In this document: piece by piece, positions 24,286 through 32,023 of the stretch
How the letters are laid out: every line of letters begins with the position of its first letter
Numbering within the stretch: the stretch's first letter is position 1
Assembly: GCA_964650965.1 (NCBI GenBank)
Contig: CAZYYO010000024.1
Coordinates: 1-33,224 of the forward strand
Origin: CAZYYO01 sp964650965
Lineage (GTDB): Bacteria > Bacillota > Clostridia > Lachnospirales > Lachnospiraceae
Reading direction: 5' to 3'
DNA length: 33,224 bases
Made by a program: the position numbers and the translations under genes
Notes under the pieces: model-generated
What the model was told of the DNA's origin: nothing
The model's database searches: none
Seen by the model: the letters and a program-made list of their open reading frames with translations, nothing else

Positions 24286-27200
24286 TTATTCTTCAAAGTC
24301 CTTTTCTCTTAATATTGTATTTCCTTCATCATCAAATCTGGATGTTCCCAGCTTACTAAAAAATCCCTTTAATCCACCTCTTTCTGCATGATCCATAGCA
24401 TTCTCCATAATTTCTGTCACCTCCACAAGAGATGTTGGATGGTCTAATCTCTGAATCAGGTTAATTCGATTGTACATGGCAAGTACACCCATTTCATCAA
24501 TTACATAGCCTGCGTCCTTCGCATAGGTTTTGCCAAAATTCACCAGCTCATCAATGGTAAATATTGGAATGGATATCTTCTCTGTGAATTTTCTGGCAAA
24601 GGAAGCATCTAATCCCATAAGCCGCTGAATTCCCACGTGATTATCCTCCACAATCACCAATAATCCGGAGGTATCCTGCTCCATTAACAGGGATAAGGTA
24701 ACAGCCGTTTCTCTAGTTATCTCTCCTGCCTTCTCAATAATCAGACATCCACCCTGTATTTTGGAAAACAGCTTTTGAATATCCTTATCGTTTAGCTTAT
24801 CTCCATCGATTTTACCAATATTTCCATTGGGTTTATCTATTTCCTTCTGTAATACCTGTATTAAATTGGTTGCCATCATGGTTTTTCCACTGCCGGCAGT
24901 TCCCTGAATAATAATGTTACCACTAGAAGCATTGGTGCTATTGGTTAATCTGGTGCGTGCTCCGGTAAGTGCAGCACATACGGTACTTTCCATTCCGCTA
25001 ATAGGCATAAAGTAGGAGAAAATCTCCTTTTCTTCTTCTGTAAGCTTCATCACTGGAAGCTCATCACTAATTGCCTTTTCTAATACCTTCTCGTCAACTA
25101 AGTCAGCAACCTCTTCCGGCTCCAGCTTGATTTCTTCTATTTCCGGCAGGACTATTTCCTGTGCTGTCTCCTCTATGTTGTCTTGTTCTTCTTCCTGTAC
25201 ATCCTCTTCCAGTATACTTCCTTCCTCCTGCTGGATTTCCTCGGCAATAGCATCTGCTAGGATAGCAACCGGGTCCTCTTCTGGCTCTTCTTCCTGGGCT
25301 TCCTGTTTCTGTGTTGCTGCAATAATGTCTTCAATACTAGGCATACGAACTGTTGGTTCACTTACTTTTATTTCGTCTGATTCTGATTTTTCTTCCATGT
25401 CCAATTCCACTTCCTTATTTTCTAGTCCGTCTTCGGTTGCTTGTTCTATATCTTCTGAAGTCTCCTCTGGTTCTTCTGAAATATCCTGTGCTTCTTCCAA
25501 GCTGTCCTGCTCCTCTAGCTGGGTTTCTGGTTCTTCTGATTGTTTCTCTGTCTCCTCTGGAGCAGCCTCTATTTCTTCTTCCATTACTAATGTTTCCTGT
25601 AATGCGTCAGATTCCTCTGCCGTCTCTACGGTTTCTTCTGGGGCTACTGCTGCCTCATCCTCTATGAGACGATTAATCTCCTGCTGCAGCATAGCATTTA
25701 CATCTGCAACAATCTTGCTTGCTTCCTTAACATCCACCGTGCCATCATCCTCCAATTTTCTCTTTTCCTCTGATGTGCTTCCTAGCGTTGGTGGTTCCCA
25801 ATCTCTCGTATTGTTTCCATCTTTTGATTTGGTAAGGGCTGGAACAGGAATTCCTATGCCTTCCTTACCTAAACGAGCACCTTCTACATGTACCACTGGA
25901 ATCTCTAATCCCACTCCTACCGGCACCTTTGGTATCTGAAAATGCTTTCCTGTTTCTTCTACTGTAGGGAGGTGATGCTCTAAAGACGTCTCCTTCTCCG
26001 GTTCCTCCGAAACCAATCCAGCTGCATAATCCTCTAAACTTCTCATGGCTTCTTGGGGCTCCTGGGAGGTCTGCTTTTGCAAATATTCTTCTTTCAGTAA
26101 CTCTGCCGGTGCAACCCCTGCGTCCAGCTTGGGAATCACTCCCTCCAGACGATTCATAATGGTATTGGCTTCCTTCAGTGCCTTTTCCTTAGCGATTTCC
26201 AGCTTCTGCTGGCTGGCATCCTGAAGGGCTGCTTCTGCTGCACGTCTGGTCTTATCCCATTCTTCCATTACTTCTTCAATGGTCATCTGTCCCTTCACTT
26301 GGGTCTCTGCCTGGGTCTTCTCCGGTACAAATAAGCTGATTTGCCCATCATATTCTTCTGCCAGATATTCCTGGAATGTATTCTTCAGGTTGGTATTAAT
26401 ATTTTCTTCTGTTTCTAGATGCTCTCTGGCCACCTCTACCGGTTCTTCATTTACCTGTAAATAGGGAATCTCTTCTACCAGCATCTTAATATTGTCCATA
26501 TTCTCAGAGACTTCCCCTGCTTCTGTAGCACGCATAATCTCATCAATATTCTTCTTAATCTCCGCCTGAAGATTCACAGTATTAAATCGTTCCGGAGGCA
26601 GCTCTATGCTGGGAATGGTAATGGGCTTTTGCAGGACTACTCCAGAATCCATGGTGTCTTCCGGACGAATCTCTGTAATTCCATCCTTCTTCTGTTGAAA
26701 ATGTCGATATTTATCCTCCTGTGCCTTGTCTAAAGGCTGATACAGCATTTTCAGCTCTAGTGCCTTCTCTACATATGCTCCGTCGCCGAACCACAGGATG
26801 ATTTCATCACATAAATCAATGCATTTATCAATTTGTGCTGTCTTATGATAAAGACATGCTAACTCAAAGGCCCATTCCTCCAGGAAATCATGGTCCTTCA
26901 GCTCCTCTAGGATGCTAATTAAGGTATCATCATCTGCCTGTTTTGCCTTGTTCAGCTGATATTTAATAATATATTTCATGCTGTCATGGGGAGCTATCTC
27001 TACAAATTCATCATAGTATTCCCCAGCTTCCTCAAAGGCATCCATTTGGATACACAAAATAGCCAGTCGATAAATAATCATTCTTCCAATGGGAGAACGC
27101 TCATGGGCATCCATTAGAAGATTCTTGGCTTCCTCTAAAAGATCCATTTCTTCGTATAAATCCGCAGCTTTCATTAAGGCATTCACATTGCGAACCTTCC

Positions 27201-27303
27201 GCCAGTTCATGGCCTCCATTTCCTCTGCTGCCTCTTCCTTCTTGCCTTCTTTTATTAATAATATGATTTCATCCAGTTTTGTCTTATATTCGTATCTATC
27301 CAA
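24286..27303 (-). CDS. Large TPR / acidic-linker / AAA ATPase-like protein, function unknown
   Basis: A 1005-residue protein in three parts. Residues 1-190 are helical repeats of TPR style (ALMKAADLYEEMDLLEEAKNLL, then LACLYHKTAQIDKCIDLCDEII). Residues 200-760 are mostly disordered, with an extremely Glu-rich tract at about 545-735. Residues 765-985 are an AAA module: Walker A GTAGSGKT (about 799-806), Walker B region GGCLIIEKAGEI (about 845-856), LLVIVEDN, then SFARKFTEKISIPIFTIDELV. This order matches CbbX/SpoVK-type AAA domains, but the Walker B Asp-Glu is Glu-Lys here, so hydrolysis may be altered. It starts at a TTG with GAGGTG 7 bases upstream. It shares a promoter with glgB, which may hint at a role in glycogen metabolism. 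Confidence 0.85.
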   Translation of the reverse strand: MDRYEYKTKLDEIILLIKEGKKEEAAEEMEAMNWRKVRNVNALMKAADLYEEMDLLEEAKNLLMDAHERSPIGRMIIYRLAILCIQMDAFEEAGEYYDEFVEIAPHDSMKYIIKYQLNKAKQADDDTLISILEELKDHDFLEEWAFELACLYHKTAQIDKCIDLCDEIILWFGDGAYVEKALELKMLYQPLDKAQEDKYRHFQQKKDGITEIRPEDTMDSGVVLQKPITIPSIELPPERFNTVNLQAEIKKNIDEIMRATEAGEVSENMDNIKMLVEEIPYLQVNEEPVEVAREHLETEENINTNLKNTFQEYLAEEYDGQISLFVPEKTQAETQVKGQMTIEEVMEEWDKTRRAAEAALQDASQQKLEIAKEKALKEANTIMNRLEGVIPKLDAGVAPAELLKEEYLQKQTSQEPQEAMRSLEDYAAGLVSEEPEKETSLEHHLPTVEETGKHFQIPKVPVGVGLEIPVVHVEGARLGKEGIGIPVPALTKSKDGNNTRDWEPPTLGSTSEEKRKLEDDGTVDVKEASKIVADVNAMLQQEINRLIEDEAAVAPEETVETAEESDALQETLVMEEEIEAAPEETEKQSEEPETQLEEQDSLEEAQDISEEPEETSEDIEQATEDGLENKEVELDMEEKSESDEIKVSEPTVRMPSIEDIIAATQKQEAQEEEPEEDPVAILADAIAEEIQQEEGSILEEDVQEEEQDNIEETAQEIVLPEIEEIKLEPEEVADLVDEKVLEKAISDELPVMKLTEEEKEIFSYFMPISGMESTVCAALTGARTRLTNSTNASSGNIIIQGTAGSGKTMMATNLIQVLQKEIDKPNGNIGKIDGDKLNDKDIQKLFSKIQGGCLIIEKAGEITRETAVTLSLLMEQDTSGLLVIVEDNHVGIQRLMGLDASFARKFTEKISIPIFTIDELVNFGKTYAKDAGYVIDEMGVLAMYNRINLIQRLDHPTSLVEVTEIMENAMDHAERGGLKGFFSKLGTSRFDDEGNTILREKDFEE

Positions 27304-27355
27304 CCTTTTTCACCTCAGAAAGTTCCTTCGAATTCATTTGAATATACTTGATTTT

Positions 27356-27384
27356 AGTGTAACATACGCACTATTCGATGTCAA
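27356..27384 (-). promoter_or_regulatory. Promoter of the AAA/glgB operon
   Basis: Minus strand TTGACA (27379-27384), 17 bases, TACACT (27356-27361). The perfect -35 begins at the last T of the upstream terminator's T-run, so terminator and promoter are fused end to end. Confidence 0.65.
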
Positions 27385-27436
27385 AAAAAACACATCCCGG
27401 ATTCACTCTTTTCGAATGACCCAAAATGTGTTTTTT
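27384..27436 (-). terminator. Intrinsic terminator after the AI-2E-type gene
   Basis: AAAAAAACACAT (27384-27395) pairs with ATGTGTTTTTT (27426-27436) with further inner pairing of ATTC and GAAT. Both strands give a T-run, so it could work both ways. It ends the HydF-side group of genes before the AAA/glgB unit. Confidence 0.8.
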
Positions 27437-27441
27437 ACAAA

Positions 27442-28767
27442 CTATTTTATATGCTTATCAAGAATAATTTCTTCTTCCTTTTCCTGCTCTTTATATACCA
27501 TAGCATTGGCATGTTCTGTATCTATTCGTCTCAAGGCAACATAGTCCCTTGTTTCCTTGGAGAAGTGTTTTCTTCCCAATAACCAGCGAATAATATTGTC
27601 CACCAGATAATACAATACTGCTACAACAGGAACTCCCAGAAGCATTCCCATAAATCCAAACAAACCTCCACCAACTACAATGGCTACTACCACCCAGAAG
27701 GAAGATAACCCGGTAGAATCTCCAAGAATCTTTGGTCCAATAATATTTCCATCCACCTGCTGGAGAATAAATACGTAAATCAGGAAATAAATTCCCTTCA
27801 TAGGATTGGTGAGGAAGATAATAATAACTGTTGGAACGGCTCCAATATAAGGACCAAATACCGGCACCACATTGGTTACTCCAATAATAACAGATACCAG
27901 CAACGGATATGGCATCTTCATAATCAGTACACATACATAGCAGATGACACCAATAATGGCTGAATCAATGATTTTACCAATAATAAATCCACTGAAGATA
28001 TCATTGCTTTTTCTTGCAACGGTAATAAACTGATTTGCCATTTTAGGCGGAAGAAACGCATAGATAATCTTCTTCGTCTGTCCCTTAAATGCTTCCTTGC
28101 TCATCAATATGTATACAGATACAATCACACCAATGATAATATTTACAAAGAAACGTCCTACACTGATTACTCCTGTAGTAACGGTACTAATTAAATCATC
28201 CTGACCAATCTGAAGCTGCTTCTGCAGCCAGGCCAGGCCCTCTGAGATAGAAGCCTCAATACCACTTTCCTTCACACTCATGATGTTCTTCTCGAAGCGT
28301 CCTCTGGTAATATCATTTGCCCAGTCTAATACTCCCGAGATTTGCTGTGGCAGGTTATTCACCAGATCCATAATGGTGGCATACAGCTGTGGAATAATGG
28401 AGCTTATTATGGTCACCACCAAGCCTATCACAATCAGCAATGCAATCAATGTAGACAGAGTACGAACCGTTTTTCTTGCCGTCTGTTCCTTCTTCATCCT
28501 CTTTAGGAAGAAGGGCAGCATGTGCTGTTCAAAAAACTTCATAATAGGATTCATCAAATATGCAATGACAAATCCAATAATAATAGGCTGCAGTACTGTC
28601 ATAAACGTCTGTATTCCCTGATGCAGACCATCATATCGGTCAACTGCAAAATAAAACAGGATAATACAGCATACAGTAACAATCACAATTCCCGCTATGG
28701 TGAAATATTTTTTGATTGGCACATCATTTTTATATTTCTCGTTATATTTCTTTTCCTTCTCTTCCAC
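27442..28767 (-). CDS. AI-2E family (PF01594-type) transporter
   Basis: A 441-residue inner-membrane protein with about eight membrane segments. Family text: PIIIGFVIAYLMNPIMKFFEQHMLPFF (54-80), the long helix before GVISVGRFFVNIIIGVIVSVYILMSKE, and the C-terminal GVTNVVPVFGPYIGAVPTVII and ILQQVDGNIIGPKILGDSTGLSSFWVV. Members export small molecules (the name comes from AI-2) or act as Na+/H+ antiporters; the substrate here is not known. It starts at a GTG with GGAG 5 bases upstream, 36 bases after the aconitase stop, so it is probably in one operon with it. A charged tail (KEQEKEEEIILDKHIK) follows the last segment. Confidence 0.92.
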   Translation of the reverse strand: MEEKEKKYNEKYKNDVPIKKYFTIAGIVIVTVCCIILFYFAVDRYDGLHQGIQTFMTVLQPIIIGFVIAYLMNPIMKFFEQHMLPFFLKRMKKEQTARKTVRTLSTLIALLIVIGLVVTIISSIIPQLYATIMDLVNNLPQQISGVLDWANDITRGRFEKNIMSVKESGIEASISEGLAWLQKQLQIGQDDLISTVTTGVISVGRFFVNIIIGVIVSVYILMSKEAFKGQTKKIIYAFLPPKMANQFITVARKSNDIFSGFIIGKIIDSAIIGVICYVCVLIMKMPYPLLVSVIIGVTNVVPVFGPYIGAVPTVIIIFLTNPMKGIYFLIYVFILQQVDGNIIGPKILGDSTGLSSFWVVVAIVVGGGLFGFMGMLLGVPVVAVLYYLVDNIIRWLLGRKHFSKETRDYVALRRIDTEHANAMVYKEQEKEEEIILDKHIK

Positions 28768-28803
28768 TACTACTCCATTTCCTGTGCATCGGCACTGATA
28801 TTA

Positions 28804-31089
28804 CTAGCCTCTGTAATAATTAATCAGACATCCCTTAAGAATAATTTCTCTCTCATCATCTGTCAGCTCGCCCATACCTAATGTAAATTCTGTAAGCTGT
28901 CCGTCCTTTACTACATAAGCCGGAATGGTAGTTGCCTTCTCCTGGATTGCTTTGCGAATCTCTGGAATGAAGATAAAATCTTCATTGGCAAATGGCAGAT
29001 CCTCGCTGTCAATCAAGAATGGAAGCATGCCCCAGTTAATCAGGTTGGAACGATATCTCTTGGTTGCGTAATCGCATGCAATGTTCGCCCATCCGCCTAA
29101 CACCTTCTGGCAGGAAGCCGCCTGTTCACGTGCTGAGCCATCTCCCGGTTTTACTGCGAAAATTGTACTTCCAATACCAAGATTTGATCTCTTTACCTCT
29201 GTAAACTGTTTCTTTACAGCCTCCATGATTGGAGCAACTTCCGGTACTGCACTGCCTGGACACTGGTCTGCTTCGATTGCCTTTTGTGCCAGCTGAATTG
29301 CCTTTGCCCGTCCAACGTACTTAGGATCCTTTCTGGATAAGGTAAATTCTGCTAAGCCCAGTGGATTCGAACGATAGGATGAGGTCTCCCCAGATGGAAT
29401 CAGCTCATCTGTTGTGGTAACCGGGTCGTGAATCTCACTTACTACCTTTAACAGCATGTTCTCTGGCAGAGCACTCATTGCTGGCCAATCCTTGATGTTT
29501 GGTCCAAATTTAATCTCTACGGAAGAATCTGCTTCGCCATGACTGTCAAATACACGGTTTTCGTAAATGGTCTTGTCAAAGAAGTATTTGGGTTTCTGAT
29601 AGGTTACATCTACATTTTCTGCTGAGGTAAGATATCCCTTATTGGCTGCTGTTGCTGCAATAGAACGTGCATCCATTAATGCTACAGAGGAAATCTGTCC
29701 ATTCTGCAGCTTAGAACCTTCTCTATTTGGGAAGTTTCTAGTGGAATGGCGAATAGAAAAGCCATTGTTGCTTGGGGTATCTCCTGCACCGAAGCATGGG
29801 CCACAGAATGCAGTCTTTACAATTGCTCCCGTTGCCATTAAATCAGCTACACAGCCGTTCTTCACTAATTCCATATAAATTGGAGTGCTGGCTGGATATA
29901 CGCTTAAGGTAAATTCATCCGGTCCAATGCTGCTGCCCCGAAGGATATCTGCAGCATCTGTAATATTCTCATAGCCGCCGCCTGCACATCCGGCAATAAT
30001 TCCCTGATCTACATAGAGACGACCATTTCTCACTTTATCCTTTAAGGTAAAGTCTACCTGTCCATCTAAGCTTACCTTAGCTCTCTTCTCACAGTCATCT
30101 AAAATGTCCATCAGATTGGCATTTAATTCATCAATGGTGTAGGTATTGCTCGGGTGGAATGGCATTGCAATCATTGGCTTGATTTCATCTAAGTTGATTT
30201 CAATCATGCCGTCGTAATATGCCACCTTTCCAGGTGCTAATTCCTTATATTCGCCAATACGTCCATGGATATCATAGAACTCCTTCACCTTGCTATCTGT
30301 TTTCCAAATGGAGGACAGGCAGGTGGTCTCTGTGGTCATTACATCCACCCCGATTCTGTAATCTACAGACAGGTTATCCACACCAGGTCCTACAAATTCC
30401 ATGATCTTGTTCTTAACATAGCCCTTATCGAACACTTCTCCGATAATTGCCAGGGCAATATCCTGAGGTCCAACGCCAGGTCTTGGTGTTCCTGTAAGAT
30501 ATACACCTACCACACCCGGCATATTAATATCATAGGTTTTGCTTAACAGCTGCTTTACCAACTCCGGTCCACCTTCACCCATAGCCATGGTTCCTAATGC
30601 TCCATAACGGGTATGAGAGTCAGAACCAAGAATCATCTTACCGCCGCCGGCAAGCATCTCTCTTGCAAACTGGTGAATGACTGCCTGATGAGGTGGTACA
30701 TAGATGCCGCCATATTTCTTTGCACAGGTAAGACCAAACATATGGTCATCTTCATTAATGGTTCCCCCTACTGCACACAAGCTGTTATGGCAGTTGGTAA
30801 GAACATAAGGAATTGGGAATTTCTCCAGCCCTGATGCTCTCGCTGTCTGAATAATTCCTACATAGGTAATATCATGACTGGTAAGCTTATCGAATTTAAT
30901 CTGAAGCTTCTCCATATTTCCAGAGGTATTGTGTTCTTTTAAAATATTGTATGCAATGGTATTTCTACTGCATTCTTCCTGATTTACTGTTTCTCCTGTC
31001 TTACTTTTAATGATAGCTGCTGCATCCTGTGTGGCCTCCACAAGCTCTGTACCATTTACAAGATAGACTCCATTTTCGTATAATTTCAT
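28804..31089 (-). CDS. Aconitase-family hydratase
   Basis: A 761-residue cytoplasmic iron-sulfur hydratase, most likely interconverting citrate and isocitrate. The conserved GSDSHTRYGALGTMAMGEGG (155-174) carries active-site residues. The three 4Fe-4S ligands are Cys368 (GIIAGCAGGGYEN), Cys429 and Cys432 (AFCGPCFGAG), with the same spacing as in mitochondrial-type aconitases. The first-ligand context is GCAGG rather than the common SCTNS, as in the clostridial branch often annotated simply as hydratase. The swivel domain with YRSNLINWGMLPF is at the C-terminus. GGAGG lies 7 bases before the ATG. The operon partners are the coiled-coil gene 18 bases upstream and the AI-2E-type gene. A related hydratase activity cannot be excluded. 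Confidence 0.92.
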   Translation of the reverse strand: MKLYENGVYLVNGTELVEATQDAAAIIKSKTGETVNQEECSRNTIAYNILKEHNTSGNMEKLQIKFDKLTSHDITYVGIIQTARASGLEKFPIPYVLTNCHNSLCAVGGTINEDDHMFGLTCAKKYGGIYVPPHQAVIHQFAREMLAGGGKMILGSDSHTRYGALGTMAMGEGGPELVKQLLSKTYDINMPGVVGVYLTGTPRPGVGPQDIALAIIGEVFDKGYVKNKIMEFVGPGVDNLSVDYRIGVDVMTTETTCLSSIWKTDSKVKEFYDIHGRIGEYKELAPGKVAYYDGMIEINLDEIKPMIAMPFHPSNTYTIDELNANLMDILDDCEKRAKVSLDGQVDFTLKDKVRNGRLYVDQGIIAGCAGGGYENITDAADILRGSSIGPDEFTLSVYPASTPIYMELVKNGCVADLMATGAIVKTAFCGPCFGAGDTPSNNGFSIRHSTRNFPNREGSKLQNGQISSVALMDARSIAATAANKGYLTSAENVDVTYQKPKYFFDKTIYENRVFDSHGEADSSVEIKFGPNIKDWPAMSALPENMLLKVVSEIHDPVTTTDELIPSGETSSYRSNPLGLAEFTLSRKDPKYVGRAKAIQLAQKAIEADQCPGSAVPEVAPIMEAVKKQFTEVKRSNLGIGSTIFAVKPGDGSAREQAASCQKVLGGWANIACDYATKRYRSNLINWGMLPFLIDSEDLPFANEDFIFIPEIRKAIQEKATTIPAYVVKDGQLTEFTLGMGELTDDEREIILKGCLINYYRG

Positions 31090-31107
31090 TTCATTTCCTC
31101 CATTATA

Positions 31108-31881
31108 TTATTTCTTACCAAACAGGCCCAGGATTCCTTTTACTGAATCCTTCCTGGTTTCTTCCGTAGGCGTATCTTCTTCCTTCCACTGAAAATATTC
31201 CTTGTCTAAATCTTCGGAAAGTGCCGCCTGCTCCAAATCTGATTCTGATTGAGAGTCTTCTTCCTCTATAGGAATTCCTGCCTGTGCAAAATATTCCTTA
31301 TTCACCCGTATCTCCGGCTGAAGGGAAGCGAATTGGGACTGATGTGTGCTTCGAGCCTTGGGATGCTCTTCCTCTGCTTCCTTCTCCTTGGCAATGCGGG
31401 CATTTTCATCCTCAATTAAATGAAGATATTTCTGAGTATCAATCAAATCCTGAAGCTGCCCCTTTAATTCCGACTGGTTGCTGCGAACCATACGGGCCTC
31501 TTCCTTCATCTTGTCCTCTGTCTCCTGGTATATCTGAGATATCTGGTCGGTAGCCTCTTTCATAATATCCTGAACTGCATTTAACGCATTATCTGTATAC
31601 ATAATGGATGCTGCATAAATATCCTCTGCCTTTCGGCTGGATTTAAATATAATCTCGTCTCCCTGCTTCTGCATTTCGCGATTTGCTTTATCCCGACTCT
31701 GCTTGGTCAGTTCATACTCATCCATAATATCATAGATACAGCTGTTTAACTGGGTCAAAAGTCCCATAATCTCATCTTTATCTACAATAACACGCTTCTT
31801 ACTGTTTTCTACCGGCTCTGCTTTCGAGAACAGAACATGAATATCCCGTAAGACCTTCTCTGTACGATCCTGTGCTCCCAT
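31108..31881 (-). CDS. Coiled-coil protein, DivIVA-like, function unknown
   Basis: A 257-residue soluble protein. After a short N-terminus comes KRVIVDKDEIMGLLTQLNSCIYDIMDEYE (about 29-57), which recalls the start of DivIVA/GpsB-type coiled coils. A long charged coiled coil (about 60-175) follows, then an acidic disordered tail and a basic end with GILGLFGKK that could touch a membrane. No enzyme motif is present. Similar proteins in relatives carry loose labels such as ATPase or V-type ATPase subunit E; I see no basis for those. It is the first gene of the operon with aconitase and the AI-2E-type transporter and has a strong promoter. Confidence 0.75.
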   Translation of the reverse strand: MGAQDRTEKVLRDIHVLFSKAEPVENSKKRVIVDKDEIMGLLTQLNSCIYDIMDEYELTKQSRDKANREMQKQGDEIIFKSSRKAEDIYAASIMYTDNALNAVQDIMKEATDQISQIYQETEDKMKEEARMVRSNQSELKGQLQDLIDTQKYLHLIEDENARIAKEKEAEEEHPKARSTHQSQFASLQPEIRVNKEYFAQAGIPIEEEDSQSESDLEQAALSEDLDKEYFQWKEEDTPTEETRKDSVKGILGLFGKK

Positions 31882-31915
31882 TTTCTACCACATCCCTTTC
31901 CATTTCTGGATCATT

Positions 31916-31936
31916 GAAAAAAGCATTGCTTTTTTC
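31916..31936. other. AT-rich hairpin at the 5' end of the coiled-coil operon mRNA
   Basis: GAAAAAAGCA (31916-31925) and TGCTTTTTTC (31927-31936) are inverted repeats around one base; as RNA the stem would be eight pairs with a 3-base loop. On the minus strand it sits just where the transcript from 31944-31972 should begin. It could stabilise the mRNA start, or it could be the terminator of HydF. Confidence 0.5.
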
Positions 31937-31943
31937 TTATTAA

Positions 31944-31972
31944 AATATAGCATAGGTAATTTCCAGTGACAA
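31944..31972 (-). promoter_or_regulatory. Promoter of the coiled-coil/aconitase/AI-2E operon
   Basis: Minus strand TTGTCA (31967-31972), 17 bases, TATATT (31944-31949). The -35 and -10 each match consensus at 5 of 6 positions. It lies about 60 bases before the ATG at 31881. Confidence 0.65.
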
Positions 31973-32023
31973 TGCAGTTTTAGAATCTTTTATCTATTCT
32001 TAAGAATTTGTAATAAGTTAGCA

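Noticed and set aside
24264..24296. TTG start of glgB overlapping the AAA gene
   Set aside because: The ATG at 24263 has AAAGAAGGA just upstream and gives the usual GlgB N-terminus.
25127..25939. Long plus-strand open frame (270 codons) rich in Ser, opposite the AAA protein gene
   Set aside because: It mirrors the Glu-rich tract of the real gene: GAA/GAG codons read backwards give Ser/Phe/Leu codons. There is no ribosome binding site and no protein-like composition.
27491..27934. Second minus-strand frame (147 codons) inside the AI-2E-type gene
   Set aside because: It lies in a shifted frame of a well-recognised membrane protein gene and has an odd Trp/Tyr/Cys-rich composition.
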